Assembly (NCBI GenBank): GCA_964635265.1
Contig: CAZWNV010000142.1
Location: 1 to 7,488 of the forward strand
Source: M55B175 sp964635265
GTDB taxonomy: Bacteria > Desulfobacterota > Desulfobacteria > Desulfobacterales > Desulfosalsimonadaceae
Direction: 5' to 3'
Length of the DNA: 7,488 nt
Part shown: positions 1 to 5,474 of the stretch, in pieces
Position numbering within the stretch: position 1 is the stretch's first letter
Layout of the letters: each line of letters begins with the position of its first letter
Notes under the pieces: generated by a model
The model's input: only the letters and a program-made list of their open reading frames with translations
What the model was told of the DNA's origin: nothing
The model's database searches: none
Position numbers and translations under genes: made by a program

Positions 1-71
1 GCAAACCTCGCAAGCCCGAAAAATTTTCTCCGCTTCCCCGGCCATTGCTCTAACAGCCCTAGAAGGGCCAT
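1..71 (-). CDS. Possible start of the next gene (flgI expected), truncated by window edge
   Basis: After flgH only 58 bases remain. An ATG at 71-69, overlapping the last codons of flgH, opens a frame that runs to the window edge and reads MALLGLLEQWPGKRRKFFGLARF. The basic KRRK followed by apolar residues would suit the n-region of a Sec signal peptide, as FlgI (P-ring protein) should have, and flgI normally follows flgH. A second open frame from the ATG at 45 reads MAGEAEKIFRACEVC and is hydrophilic. The window is too short to decide between them, so the gene identity is inferred from synteny only. Confidence 0.3.
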   Translation of the reverse strand, partial: MALLGLLEQWPGKRRKFFGLARF

Positions 72-778
72 ACCACCCCGAGAACCCGGGCCAGCCATCC
101 AGGCCGCTGATTCTCACTGATCACCCCGTCTCCGGTATACTCGATCCGGGCATCCAGCACGTATTTGGAATCCACGATGTTATTGGCCTCGATGTCATCG
201 GGCCGCACCGCTCCGGTCAAGCGGATAATCTGGTCCTCGTTGTTGACCCGCACGGTCTTGCTGCCTTCGATCCGGAGATTGCCGTTATTGGACACCTCTA
301 CCACGCGGGTGGTGAGCGTCGCCGTGAGCCGCCCCTCCCTCGAGGTGCTGCCGGTGCCCTCGAAATTGTTTTCCGTCTCCGCGCTGATAAGCTCCGAGGG
401 GTCCAGGTTGGGGTTTTTGGCGGCAAGGGCGGCCTCGTAGCCGAGCAGCTTCGGAATCCCCATGGATGCTTCAGAGGAGCGGCCGGTCGAGGTGTCCGCC
501 TCTTTTTCCGCACTCGCCCGCTCGTAGATGGCCACGGTCAGGATGTCGCCCACCTGGCATGCCTTGTTGGCGGTAAACAAGGAACCCCGGCGCTGCTGCC
601 ACAGAGAACCGGTGTGCTGTTTGCGCGCCTCCTGCTCTGCCTGCTGTGCCTCGACAGCCGCCCGGGAATCCCTCTGTGACGCTGCACCGGCGGAGCTCTC
701 GGGCTTTTTGTGGCCGGCGCAGGCAGCCAGTACAAGCGCCAGGGCAAAAATCAGAATTGTCTCAGCTGCATTTCTCAT
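59..778 (-). CDS. flgH: FlgH, L-ring lipoprotein
   Basis: FlgH forms the L ring, the bushing in the outer membrane through which the flagellar rod passes. From the ATG at 778 the protein has 239 residues (E. coli 232). It starts with a lipoprotein signal MRNAAETILIFALALVLAAC; the lipobox LAAC puts the lipidated Cys at 20, and the following Ala fits outer-membrane sorting. A charged linker (about 35-55) precedes the domain: SLWQQRRGSLFTANKACQVGDILTV and IYERASAEKEADT, then the signature NGNLRIEGSKTVRVNNEDQI (about 165-184), LTGAVRPDDI and VVWPF at the end. A TTG at 796, overlapping the flgA stop as TTGA, would add six residues (MTGTRE) before the signal peptide. The ATG is preferred because it gives a normal n-region and has AGGG and GGGGA just upstream. 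Confidence 0.95.
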   Translation of the reverse strand: MRNAAETILIFALALVLAACAGHKKPESSAGAASQRDSRAAVEAQQAEQEARKQHTGSLWQQRRGSLFTANKACQVGDILTVAIYERASAEKEADTSTGRSSEASMGIPKLLGYEAALAAKNPNLDPSELISAETENNFEGTGSTSREGRLTATLTTRVVEVSNNGNLRIEGSKTVRVNNEDQIIRLTGAVRPDDIEANNIVDSKYVLDARIEYTGDGVISENQRPGWLARVLGVVWPF

Positions 779-792
779 TTCCCTAGTCCCCG

Positions 793-1737
793 TCAATAGT
801 CCACCCGGGTCAGGCCGTCGCCCACAACCCGGCAGGGAACCTCGCGCTCGGAGCGCAGGTTCTCCACCATGATGACCTCCCCTTCCCGGCCGTCCGAGGT
901 TGCCCTGCCTCTCGCCCGGATCCGCATCGGCCCCCTCTCCAGCAGCATGGTAACAATCTCGCGGCGCTTGATCAGAAGCGGCTGCGCCAGATCATTTTCA
1001 CGGATCACCTGGTTCATGGAAACCGAGTGCTTCAACTGTTTGCCCGCCGCTTGATCGACAGCAATACAGGGATCCCGGGTTTCAGCAATATTTTTGGTCT
1101 CCATCCGGACGTTCTCCCGGCTGACCGTCGTGTTCCGGCGCAGATCTTCAGCCGCCACCAAAACCGGCAGAAAAGCCTGAACCCTGCCGGGGATGCTGAT
1201 CGTTTTGGCCGCCCGGCCGTCCAGCTTGACCACAACCGTTGCCTGCCGGCTGTCCAGGATGTCATTTCGTTTAAACGTGACTTCAAAAGAAACGGTGCCC
1301 GGGGGGAGGCTTATGGAATCCGGCAGTCTGCGCGGCTTGAAGCAGACATCCCTGGCCCCCAGGTGGGCAAGCTCTTTTTGGATCCGGGTGTTGATAACAG
1401 AGCGGATTTTCTCCGCGCTCACCAGCCTGCCCTGTTTGCGCACGCAAACCGTCTTTGCGCCGCTCCATTCAATGCTGTCCTTGTCCGCCACCGCCTGCCG
1501 GATGTAGGCTTTTAAGGTGCTGCTCTGAAAGCACTTGCGGCGGCCGGGTGCAGGTGCGGGGAAAAGCTTCACGCCGGAGAGGCCGGCAGCCCGGGCGGCG
1601 GGACGGAGCTTGGCCACGTCCCCCACGGTGAGCATCTCCCCGCCTGTAACGGCGTCTTTTTTAAACTGCACCTCCAGCCCGAAAACCAGGCCGGGACAGC
1701 AGAAAATGAGTAGAGCGATCAGCAGTCCCTGTTTCAT
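793..1737 (-). CDS. flgA: FlgA, periplasmic P-ring assembly chaperone
   Basis: FlgA acts in the periplasm, helping FlgI subunits form the P ring around the rod. The chosen ATG at 1737 gives 314 residues that start MKQGLLIALLIFCCPGLVFG, a Sec signal peptide with probable cleavage before LEV, near residue 20. A GTG at 1746 would add three residues but lacks a ribosome binding site. The N-terminal half (about 30-180) is a variable beta-rich region. The C-terminal half carries the SAF-like region (about 189-252; VLVAAEDLRRNTTVSRENV then AAGKQLKHSVSMNQVIRENDL) and the FlgA end piece (GREGEVIMVENLRSEREVPC, about 283-302). It is about 90 residues longer than E. coli FlgA (219) through the N-terminal region. 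Its TGA stop adjoins the flgH start region. Position between flgG and flgH agrees. Confidence 0.93.
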   Translation of the reverse strand: MKQGLLIALLIFCCPGLVFGLEVQFKKDAVTGGEMLTVGDVAKLRPAARAAGLSGVKLFPAPAPGRRKCFQSSTLKAYIRQAVADKDSIEWSGAKTVCVRKQGRLVSAEKIRSVINTRIQKELAHLGARDVCFKPRRLPDSISLPPGTVSFEVTFKRNDILDSRQATVVVKLDGRAAKTISIPGRVQAFLPVLVAAEDLRRNTTVSRENVRMETKNIAETRDPCIAVDQAAGKQLKHSVSMNQVIRENDLAQPLLIKRREIVTMLLERGPMRIRARGRATSDGREGEVIMVENLRSEREVPCRVVGDGLTRVDY

Positions 1738-1743
1738 CGTCAA

Positions 1744-1748
1744 CACCT
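1744..1748 (-). promoter_or_regulatory. Ribosome binding site that sets the flgA start
   Basis: AGGTG on the minus strand lies 6 nt before the ATG at 1737. It contains the GTG at 1746 that would be the longest possible flgA start. No comparable site precedes that GTG, which argues for the ATG. Confidence 0.55.
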
Positions 1749-1758
1749 GACACGAAAT

Positions 1759-2547
1759 TCAGCGGACCAGCTGGGTGGTCTGCTGCAGGATCTCGTCAGC
1801 GGCCTGTACCGCCTTGGAGTTCATTTCATAGGCCCGCTGGCCGGCGATAAGGTCGATCATCTCCTTCATGATACTCACGTTGGAACTCTCCAGAAAACCC
1901 TGGGCAACAGTTCCCAGCCCCATTTGTCCGGGGGTTCCAAGGATCGGATCCCCCGAAGCATCTGTCTGCTGGGCCATATTGCCGCCCAGGTTCCGAAGCC
2001 CCGAAGGATTGCCGAATCGTGCGAGTTCCAGGACGCCTACTTCCTGCCCCTCCGATTCGCCGTCCAGATAAGCCGTCACCGTACCGTCTTTTCCCACAGC
2101 AACCTTGGTGGCATTTTCCGGTATGACAATCTCCGGCTCCACCGGATTGCCGTCGGCAGTCACGAGGCGGCCCTCACTGTCAGCACTGAAACTGCCGTCC
2201 CGGGTATAGGCAATCTCGCCGTTGGGCATCGTCACCTGGAAAAACCCCTCCCCCTCGATGGCCAGGTCCAGATCATTGCCGGTTTTCTCAAAGTCGCCCG
2301 TCGTGTAGACCTTTTCCACCGAGGCGGTGCGGGTGCCAAGCCCGACCTGGATGCCGGTGGGCACCTCGGTATCCGAGGAAGCCTTGGAGCCCACGGCCCG
2401 GATGTTGTGATACAACAGGTCCTGGAAATTGGCCCGGCTTCGCTTGTAGCCGGTCGTGTTGACGTTGGCCAGATTGTTGGCAACCGTATTGATATTGGTC
2501 TCCTGGGCCTCCATGCCGGTAGCTGCTGAATACAAGGCTGTAATCAT
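1759..2547 (-). CDS. flgG: FlgG, distal rod protein
   Basis: FlgG builds the distal rod on which the P and L rings assemble. Its 262 residues match the usual length (260 in E. coli). The N-terminal signature ANNLANVNTTGYKRSRANFQDLLY is at 23-46. Next comes the FlgG-type insertion, about 47-72 (HNIRAVGSKASSDTEVPTG and IQVGLGTR), which distinguishes straight-rod FlgG from hook FlgE. Further conserved parts are LDLAIEGEGFFQV (93-105), YTRDGSFSADSEGRLVTADG (114-133), GFLESSNVSIMKEMIDLIAG (217-236) and QRAYEMNSKAVQAADEILQQ. The ATG is preceded by AGGAGA 4 nt upstream. flgA follows after about 21 bp, so flgF, flgG, flgA and flgH are probably one transcript. Confidence 0.97.
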   Translation of the reverse strand: MITALYSAATGMEAQETNINTVANNLANVNTTGYKRSRANFQDLLYHNIRAVGSKASSDTEVPTGIQVGLGTRTASVEKVYTTGDFEKTGNDLDLAIEGEGFFQVTMPNGEIAYTRDGSFSADSEGRLVTADGNPVEPEIVIPENATKVAVGKDGTVTAYLDGESEGQEVGVLELARFGNPSGLRNLGGNMAQQTDASGDPILGTPGQMGLGTVAQGFLESSNVSIMKEMIDLIAGQRAYEMNSKAVQAADEILQQTTQLVR

Positions 2548-2584
2548 AATTCTCCTCGGTAAATGCTTGTAAAGGGTTGCGGCA

Positions 2585-3310
2585 TCAGCCGATCTGCCCG
2601 AGCTGTCCGGCTTTTTCCGTCATGTCGCTGAACGCTTTCATGGTCTTCAAATAAGCCGCATACGCCCTTTTGGTTTCAATAACCTCGGTGGTCAACTGCA
2701 CGGGATTCACATTGGAGCGCTCCAGGGCGCCCTGGACCAGCTCGCTGTCGCCGGCGGGCTTTTCCGCCGCCTCCTCGGGGGGCTTCCACAACCCGTCTGC
2801 CTGTTGGGACAATGCACTTTTGTCATCCACCGTGTACAGCGTGAGCTTGCCCACCTGCTGCCCGTCTGCGGTAATCCGCCCCCCTCCGTCGATATGGACG
2901 TCCTTGGCCGGCAGGTTCACGGGGCCCTGCTCCCCCACGACCTGGCGCTTTCCATCGGCCGTAACCAGGTTGCCCTCCGGATCGAGCCTGAAGTTGCCCT
3001 GGCGGGTGTATGCAAACCCGTCTTCTCCGGCAACCTTGAAAAAGCCTTCGCCGCGGATCGCAAGATCCAGTGATCGATTGGTCTTTTTGATATCGCCCTG
3101 GGAAAAATCCACAAAACGGCGGGCGGTCCGGCAGAAATTCATGCCCTCCGCCCGGCTGTTCTGCAGATTCCGGTCAAAGAGGGACTCAAAGGACAAGCGG
3201 CTTGCTTTGAACCCCGTATTGCCGGCATTGGCCAGGTTGTTCACGGCCACATCCAGATCCTGCATCCTGGCAAGCCCCCCGGACAACGCGCTGTAGATAC
3301 CTGAACTCAT
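2585..3310 (-). CDS. flgF: FlgF, proximal rod protein
   Basis: FlgF is a component of the flagellar rod, the shaft crossing the periplasm, exported by the flagellar type III system without a cleaved signal. The 241 residues are close to the roughly 250 of enteric FlgF. The N-terminus MSSGIYSALSGGLARMQDLDVAVNNLANAGNTGFK carries the rod/hook protein signature (D0 helix plus ANNLAN-type motif, here VNNLANAGNTGFK at 23-35). The middle has LDLAIRGEGFFKV (81-93) and YTRQGNFRLDPEGNLVTADG (101-120). The C-terminus has SNVNPVQLTTEVIETKRAYAAY (199-220), the second D0 helix. The first ATG has TAGAGGAG 6 nt upstream. It is the first gene after the sigma-28 promoter and is followed by flgG after 37 bp. 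The order flgF then flgG and the short D1 segment (LFDRNLQNSRAEG) fit FlgF better than FlgG or FlgE. Confidence 0.94.
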   Translation of the reverse strand: MSSGIYSALSGGLARMQDLDVAVNNLANAGNTGFKASRLSFESLFDRNLQNSRAEGMNFCRTARRFVDFSQGDIKKTNRSLDLAIRGEGFFKVAGEDGFAYTRQGNFRLDPEGNLVTADGKRQVVGEQGPVNLPAKDVHIDGGGRITADGQQVGKLTLYTVDDKSALSQQADGLWKPPEEAAEKPAGDSELVQGALERSNVNPVQLTTEVIETKRAYAAYLKTMKAFSDMTEKAGQLGQIG

Positions 3311-3340
3311 CTGCTGCTCCTCTAAGGTGTCTAAACCCGC

Positions 3341-3356
3341 CCTGCACCTGTGCAGG
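3341..3356 (-). repeat. Perfect inverted repeat in the flgF leader
   Basis: The minus strand reads CCTGCAC, AG, GTGCAGG: two 7-base arms that are exact reverse complements around a 2-base centre. As RNA it would fold as a 6-bp stem with a 4-nt loop. It lies about 10 nt downstream of the predicted sigma-28 start and about 16 nt before the flgF ribosome binding site. No U-run follows (the next bases are GCGGGTTTAG), so it does not look like an intrinsic terminator. It could be a protein operator, an mRNA-stabilising 5' hairpin, or chance. Confidence 0.5.
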
Positions 3357-3371
3357 ACCCTTTCTCCCCTC

Positions 3372-3398
3372 TTATCGGCATGTTTTGTCCGCTCTTTA
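3372..3398 (-). promoter_or_regulatory. Sigma-28 (FliA) promoter upstream of flgF
   Basis: On the minus strand a -35 element TAAA (3398-3395) is separated by exactly 15 bp from GCCGATAA (3379-3372). This is identical to the core sigma-28 consensus TAAA-N15-GCCGATAA in both boxes and in spacing. It begins 1 bp after the stop codon of the preceding gene and points at flgF, whose ATG is at 3310. Transcription should start near 3367-3364, giving a leader of about 55 nt. It is the only full match noticed in the window and sits in the only gap over 60 bp. The match is seen directly; activity is inferred. Confidence 0.85.
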
Positions 3399-3399
3399 G

Positions 3400-3786
3400 C
3401 TAAGCGGATGCGCGGGCCAGGGAAAGCATCTGCTCGGCCTCGTTTACCGAGACATCCAAAACATCGGCAACTTCTTCCGCTCCCAGGCCGGAGCGGGCCA
3501 GACGGGCCACGTACCGGTATTTCTCGGGCACCCGGCTGCTGGCTGCCTCCCTGTTGGCAAAGCGCTGCTGCAGCAGCGAGCGGTCAGGCCGCGGACCGGC
3601 CGCTTTTGCCGCGGCATCAGAAAACTCCGCAGAGCCTGCCGCAGCCTTGTCTTCCAGCGCCGCCACGGTCCTTCGCAAAGACTTCAGGCTGCTTTGCTGC
3701 CATAGCACAAGAAGCAGGGAGCCGCTGCTTACCAGCACGCAAAAGCCTGTCAAAAACCACATCACAAAAAGCATTGCCTGATCCAT
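3400..3786 (-). CDS. Small membrane-anchored protein with coiled coil and C-terminal helix-turn-helix-like segment (SwrB/DUF2802-like candidate)
   Basis: The product has 128 residues and no certain family assignment. It begins with one strongly hydrophobic helix (about 5-28) that is likely a membrane anchor. A short heptad-like stretch follows (about 31-48, SLKSLRRTVAALED), then an Ala-rich linker (48-66). The C-terminal segment, about 88-124 (EKYRYVARLARSG, then AEEVADVLDVSVNEAEQML), reads as a helix-turn-helix of the type that ends DUF2802 and SwrB/DUF6115 proteins. It lies 51 bp after fliA and before flgF. Bacillus subtilis has swrB directly after sigD in its fla/che operon, where SwrB promotes maturation of the flagellar export apparatus. 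A similar role here is inference from architecture and position; sequence identity to SwrB is not claimed. The ATG at 3786 is preceded by only a modest site (ACGGAA); Met5 is an alternative. The TAG stop abuts the sigma-28 -35 element. Confidence 0.8.
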   Translation of the reverse strand: MDQAMLFVMWFLTGFCVLVSSGSLLLVLWQQSSLKSLRRTVAALEDKAAAGSAEFSDAAAKAAGPRPDRSLLQQRFANREAASSRVPEKYRYVARLARSGLGAEEVADVLDVSVNEAEQMLSLARASA

Positions 3787-3837
3787 TTCCGTTTCCCCGT
3801 ATTCATCTGCGGCTGCACAGACACGGCCGCGCTTTGC

Positions 3838-4554
3838 TCACTCCTGCATCCGGGCCCGCAGTTTCAGCAGCGCCTGGCTGTGGAGCTGTGATATCCGGCC
3901 TTCGGAGAGCTCCAGTACGCCCGCGATTTCCTTCTGCGTAAACTCCTCGTAATAAAACAGGGTAAGCACCAGCCGCTCCTTCTCCGGCAGGCCGTCGAGT
4001 GCATCCGCCAGTTCATGAACCAGCTCGCTTGTCTCCACCCGCTCCTGCGGATTTTGGGCCTCGGCGTCGTTTATCTGATCCAGGAACGTGTCGCCGCCGG
4101 CGGATTCATCCAGCACTTCATTCAGGCTGATAACACCCAGATGACCGATTTCATTTACTATATTTTGATATTCCGCCAGATCTACGCCCAGGGCCTGCGC
4201 AATCTCTTCTTCCGAGGGCTCCCGGTTTAATTCCTGCTCCAGGCGTTTGATCTCCCGCAGCACCCGGTTGTGCTTATCGCGCATGGAACGGGAGAACCAA
4301 TCCATCTTGCGGAGTTCATCCAGCACCGCTCCCCGGATGCGGGTTTCGGCAAAGGTCTTGAAAAGCACCCCCTTCTCCGGGTCAAAACGGCTGGCCGCAT
4401 CCATCAGCCCATACATGGCGGCACTCTTTAAATCATCCAGGGATATGCTTGCCGGGATCTGCGGCCGCATCCGGTGGACGATAAAGTCGACAAAATCCAG
4501 GTGGGCCTTGATTAACGCATCCCTTTGATCATACGCGGTCGACTCATACAGCAT
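3838..4554 (-). CDS. fliA: FliA, flagellar sigma factor sigma-28
   Basis: This is the RNA polymerase sigma factor for late flagellar promoters, held inactive by FlgM until the hook is complete. The 238 residues match the FliA/WhiG size. Region 2 spans about 18-92: DDLKSAAMYGLMDAASRFDP, the TFAETRIRGAVLDELR segment, then MDWFSRSMR, the family signature. Region 3 covers roughly 95-150, including LEQELNREPSEEEIAQALG. Region 4 is at about 178-235, with the recognition helix-turn-helix FTQKEIAGVLELSEGRISQLH at 205-225. The start is well supported by an AGGGAGGA site 8 nt upstream. A near-perfect sigma-28 promoter lies one gene downstream, so part of this cluster is likely a FliA target. Its usual inhibitor gene flgM is not in the window. 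Confidence 0.97.
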   Translation of the reverse strand: MLYESTAYDQRDALIKAHLDFVDFIVHRMRPQIPASISLDDLKSAAMYGLMDAASRFDPEKGVLFKTFAETRIRGAVLDELRKMDWFSRSMRDKHNRVLREIKRLEQELNREPSEEEIAQALGVDLAEYQNIVNEIGHLGVISLNEVLDESAGGDTFLDQINDAEAQNPQERVETSELVHELADALDGLPEKERLVLTLFYYEEFTQKEIAGVLELSEGRISQLHSQALLKLRARMQE

Positions 4555-4561
4555 GGGTCCG

Positions 4562-4569
4562 TCCTCCCT
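4562..4569 (-). promoter_or_regulatory. Ribosome binding site of fliA overlapping the flhG stop codon
   Basis: The minus strand reads AGGGAGGA immediately after the first two bases of the flhG TAA stop, with 8 nt between GGAGG and the fliA ATG at 4554. It is the strongest Shine-Dalgarno match noticed in the window. The overlap with the flhG stop suggests that ribosomes finishing flhG help load on fliA. The sequence match is direct; coupling is inference. Confidence 0.75.
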
Positions 4570-5474
4570 TAACGGGCCTCGTTAAAGGCCAGCAAGCGTT
4601 TCCAGAAAAATTGCTGCGACCCCTTCAGCGTCTGCTTCTCCGAGGCCAGGTCCAGGTTCTCCACAAGGGTTTCAAAGGCCAGGCTCGACTTGGCCTTCGG
4701 ATAGAGCCCCACAAGCGTCTGCTGCCGGCGCACCGAATCCGTAAATCGCTTGTCCAGGGGAATGGCGCCCAAAAAATCAATGGAGATGTCAATAAAACGG
4801 CTGCTGACCAGGGTCAGCTTGTGATATACATCCAGGGCCTCATTCTCCGAGGTGACCGAATTTACGATCAACTGGAAGCGTTTTTCGTCAAACCTCGTGG
4901 ACAAAAGCTTCATAAGCGCATAGGCATCGGAGATGGCTGTCGGCTCGGGTGTTGTCACCACCAGGATTTCCTGGGCGGCAACATTGAAGTAGGTTACATT
5001 CTCGGATATGCCCGCCTCTGTATCGATCAGCACCACGTCAAACCGGTCGTGCAAAAGATCCAGTCCTTCCATGAGCGAGAGCTTCTGGCTGGCTTCCAGG
5101 TTGGTGTAGCGCTGCACCCCGGAGCCCGCCGGAAGCACCTGGATGCCCTCCGGGGCGCTTACCAGGATCTCTTCCAGGGATTTTTCCCCGCCGAAGAAGT
5201 GGTTCAAATTAAACTGCGGGCTCAGCCCGAAATAGAGATCGATGTTGGCCAGGCCGAGGTCCGCATCAATCACCAGGACGCGGTATCCCTGCCGGGCCAT
5301 GATGAAAGCCAGATTGGCCACGCAGATGGTTTTGCCCACGCCGCCTTTGCCGCTTGTAACAGACATGACCCGCGCCGCCTTCAACCGCTTGTCCGCAGCC
5401 TGCTGCCCGCCCTCGAACTCCCGGCTCAATGCACGCAGCGTTCCTGCCTGGTCCCTGTCTCCTTGGTACTCCAT
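4569..5474 (-). CDS. flhG: FlhG (FleN/YlxH), MinD-like ATPase controlling flagellar number
   Basis: FlhG is a MinD/ParA-family ATPase that limits flagellar number and stimulates FlhF GTPase activity. The 301-residue protein has the FlhF-activating motif DQAGTLR at 8-14 (family DQAxxLR), which supports the ATG at 5474 as the true start even though it lies inside flhF. The deviant Walker A KGGVGKT is at 43-49, the switch segment VIDADLGLANIDLYFGL at 68-84, and DTEAG at 151-155. The last is DTGAG in many relatives; the DxxAG core is kept. The C-terminal segment QQFFWKRLLAF (about 287-297) looks like the short amphipathic helix by which MinD and FlhG bind the membrane. A purine-rich site, GAGG, lies just before the ATG. 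The gene is followed after 14 bp by fliA. The alternative, MinD itself, is unlikely given the DQAxxLR motif and the flhF neighbour. Confidence 0.95.
   Translation of the reverse strand: MEYQGDRDQAGTLRALSREFEGGQQAADKRLKAARVMSVTSGKGGVGKTICVANLAFIMARQGYRVLVIDADLGLANIDLYFGLSPQFNLNHFFGGEKSLEEILVSAPEGIQVLPAGSGVQRYTNLEASQKLSLMEGLDLLHDRFDVVLIDTEAGISENVTYFNVAAQEILVVTTPEPTAISDAYALMKLLSTRFDEKRFQLIVNSVTSENEALDVYHKLTLVSSRFIDISIDFLGAIPLDKRFTDSVRRQQTLVGLYPKAKSSLAFETLVENLDLASEKQTLKGSQQFFWKRLLAFNEAR

Noticed and set aside
776..796. TTG start for flgH overlapping the flgA stop
   Set aside because: The ATG at 778 gives a normal lipoprotein signal and has purine-rich sequence upstream; TTG would add six polar residues before it. 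It cannot be fully excluded.
1838..1848. GGCGATAA-like -10 box on the plus strand inside flgG
   Set aside because: One mismatch to the sigma-28 -10 box, no -35 match upstream, and antisense within a conserved coding region.
3341..3362. Leader inverted repeat read as an intrinsic terminator
   Set aside because: The stem is short and is followed by GCGGGTTTAG instead of a U-tract, and it lies downstream of a promoter and before a gene with a good ribosome binding site.
3809..3830. GCGGC/GCCGC hairpin between fliA and the small membrane protein gene
   Set aside because: Only a 5-bp stem with a 12-nt loop and no U-run after it, so it is not a credible terminator.
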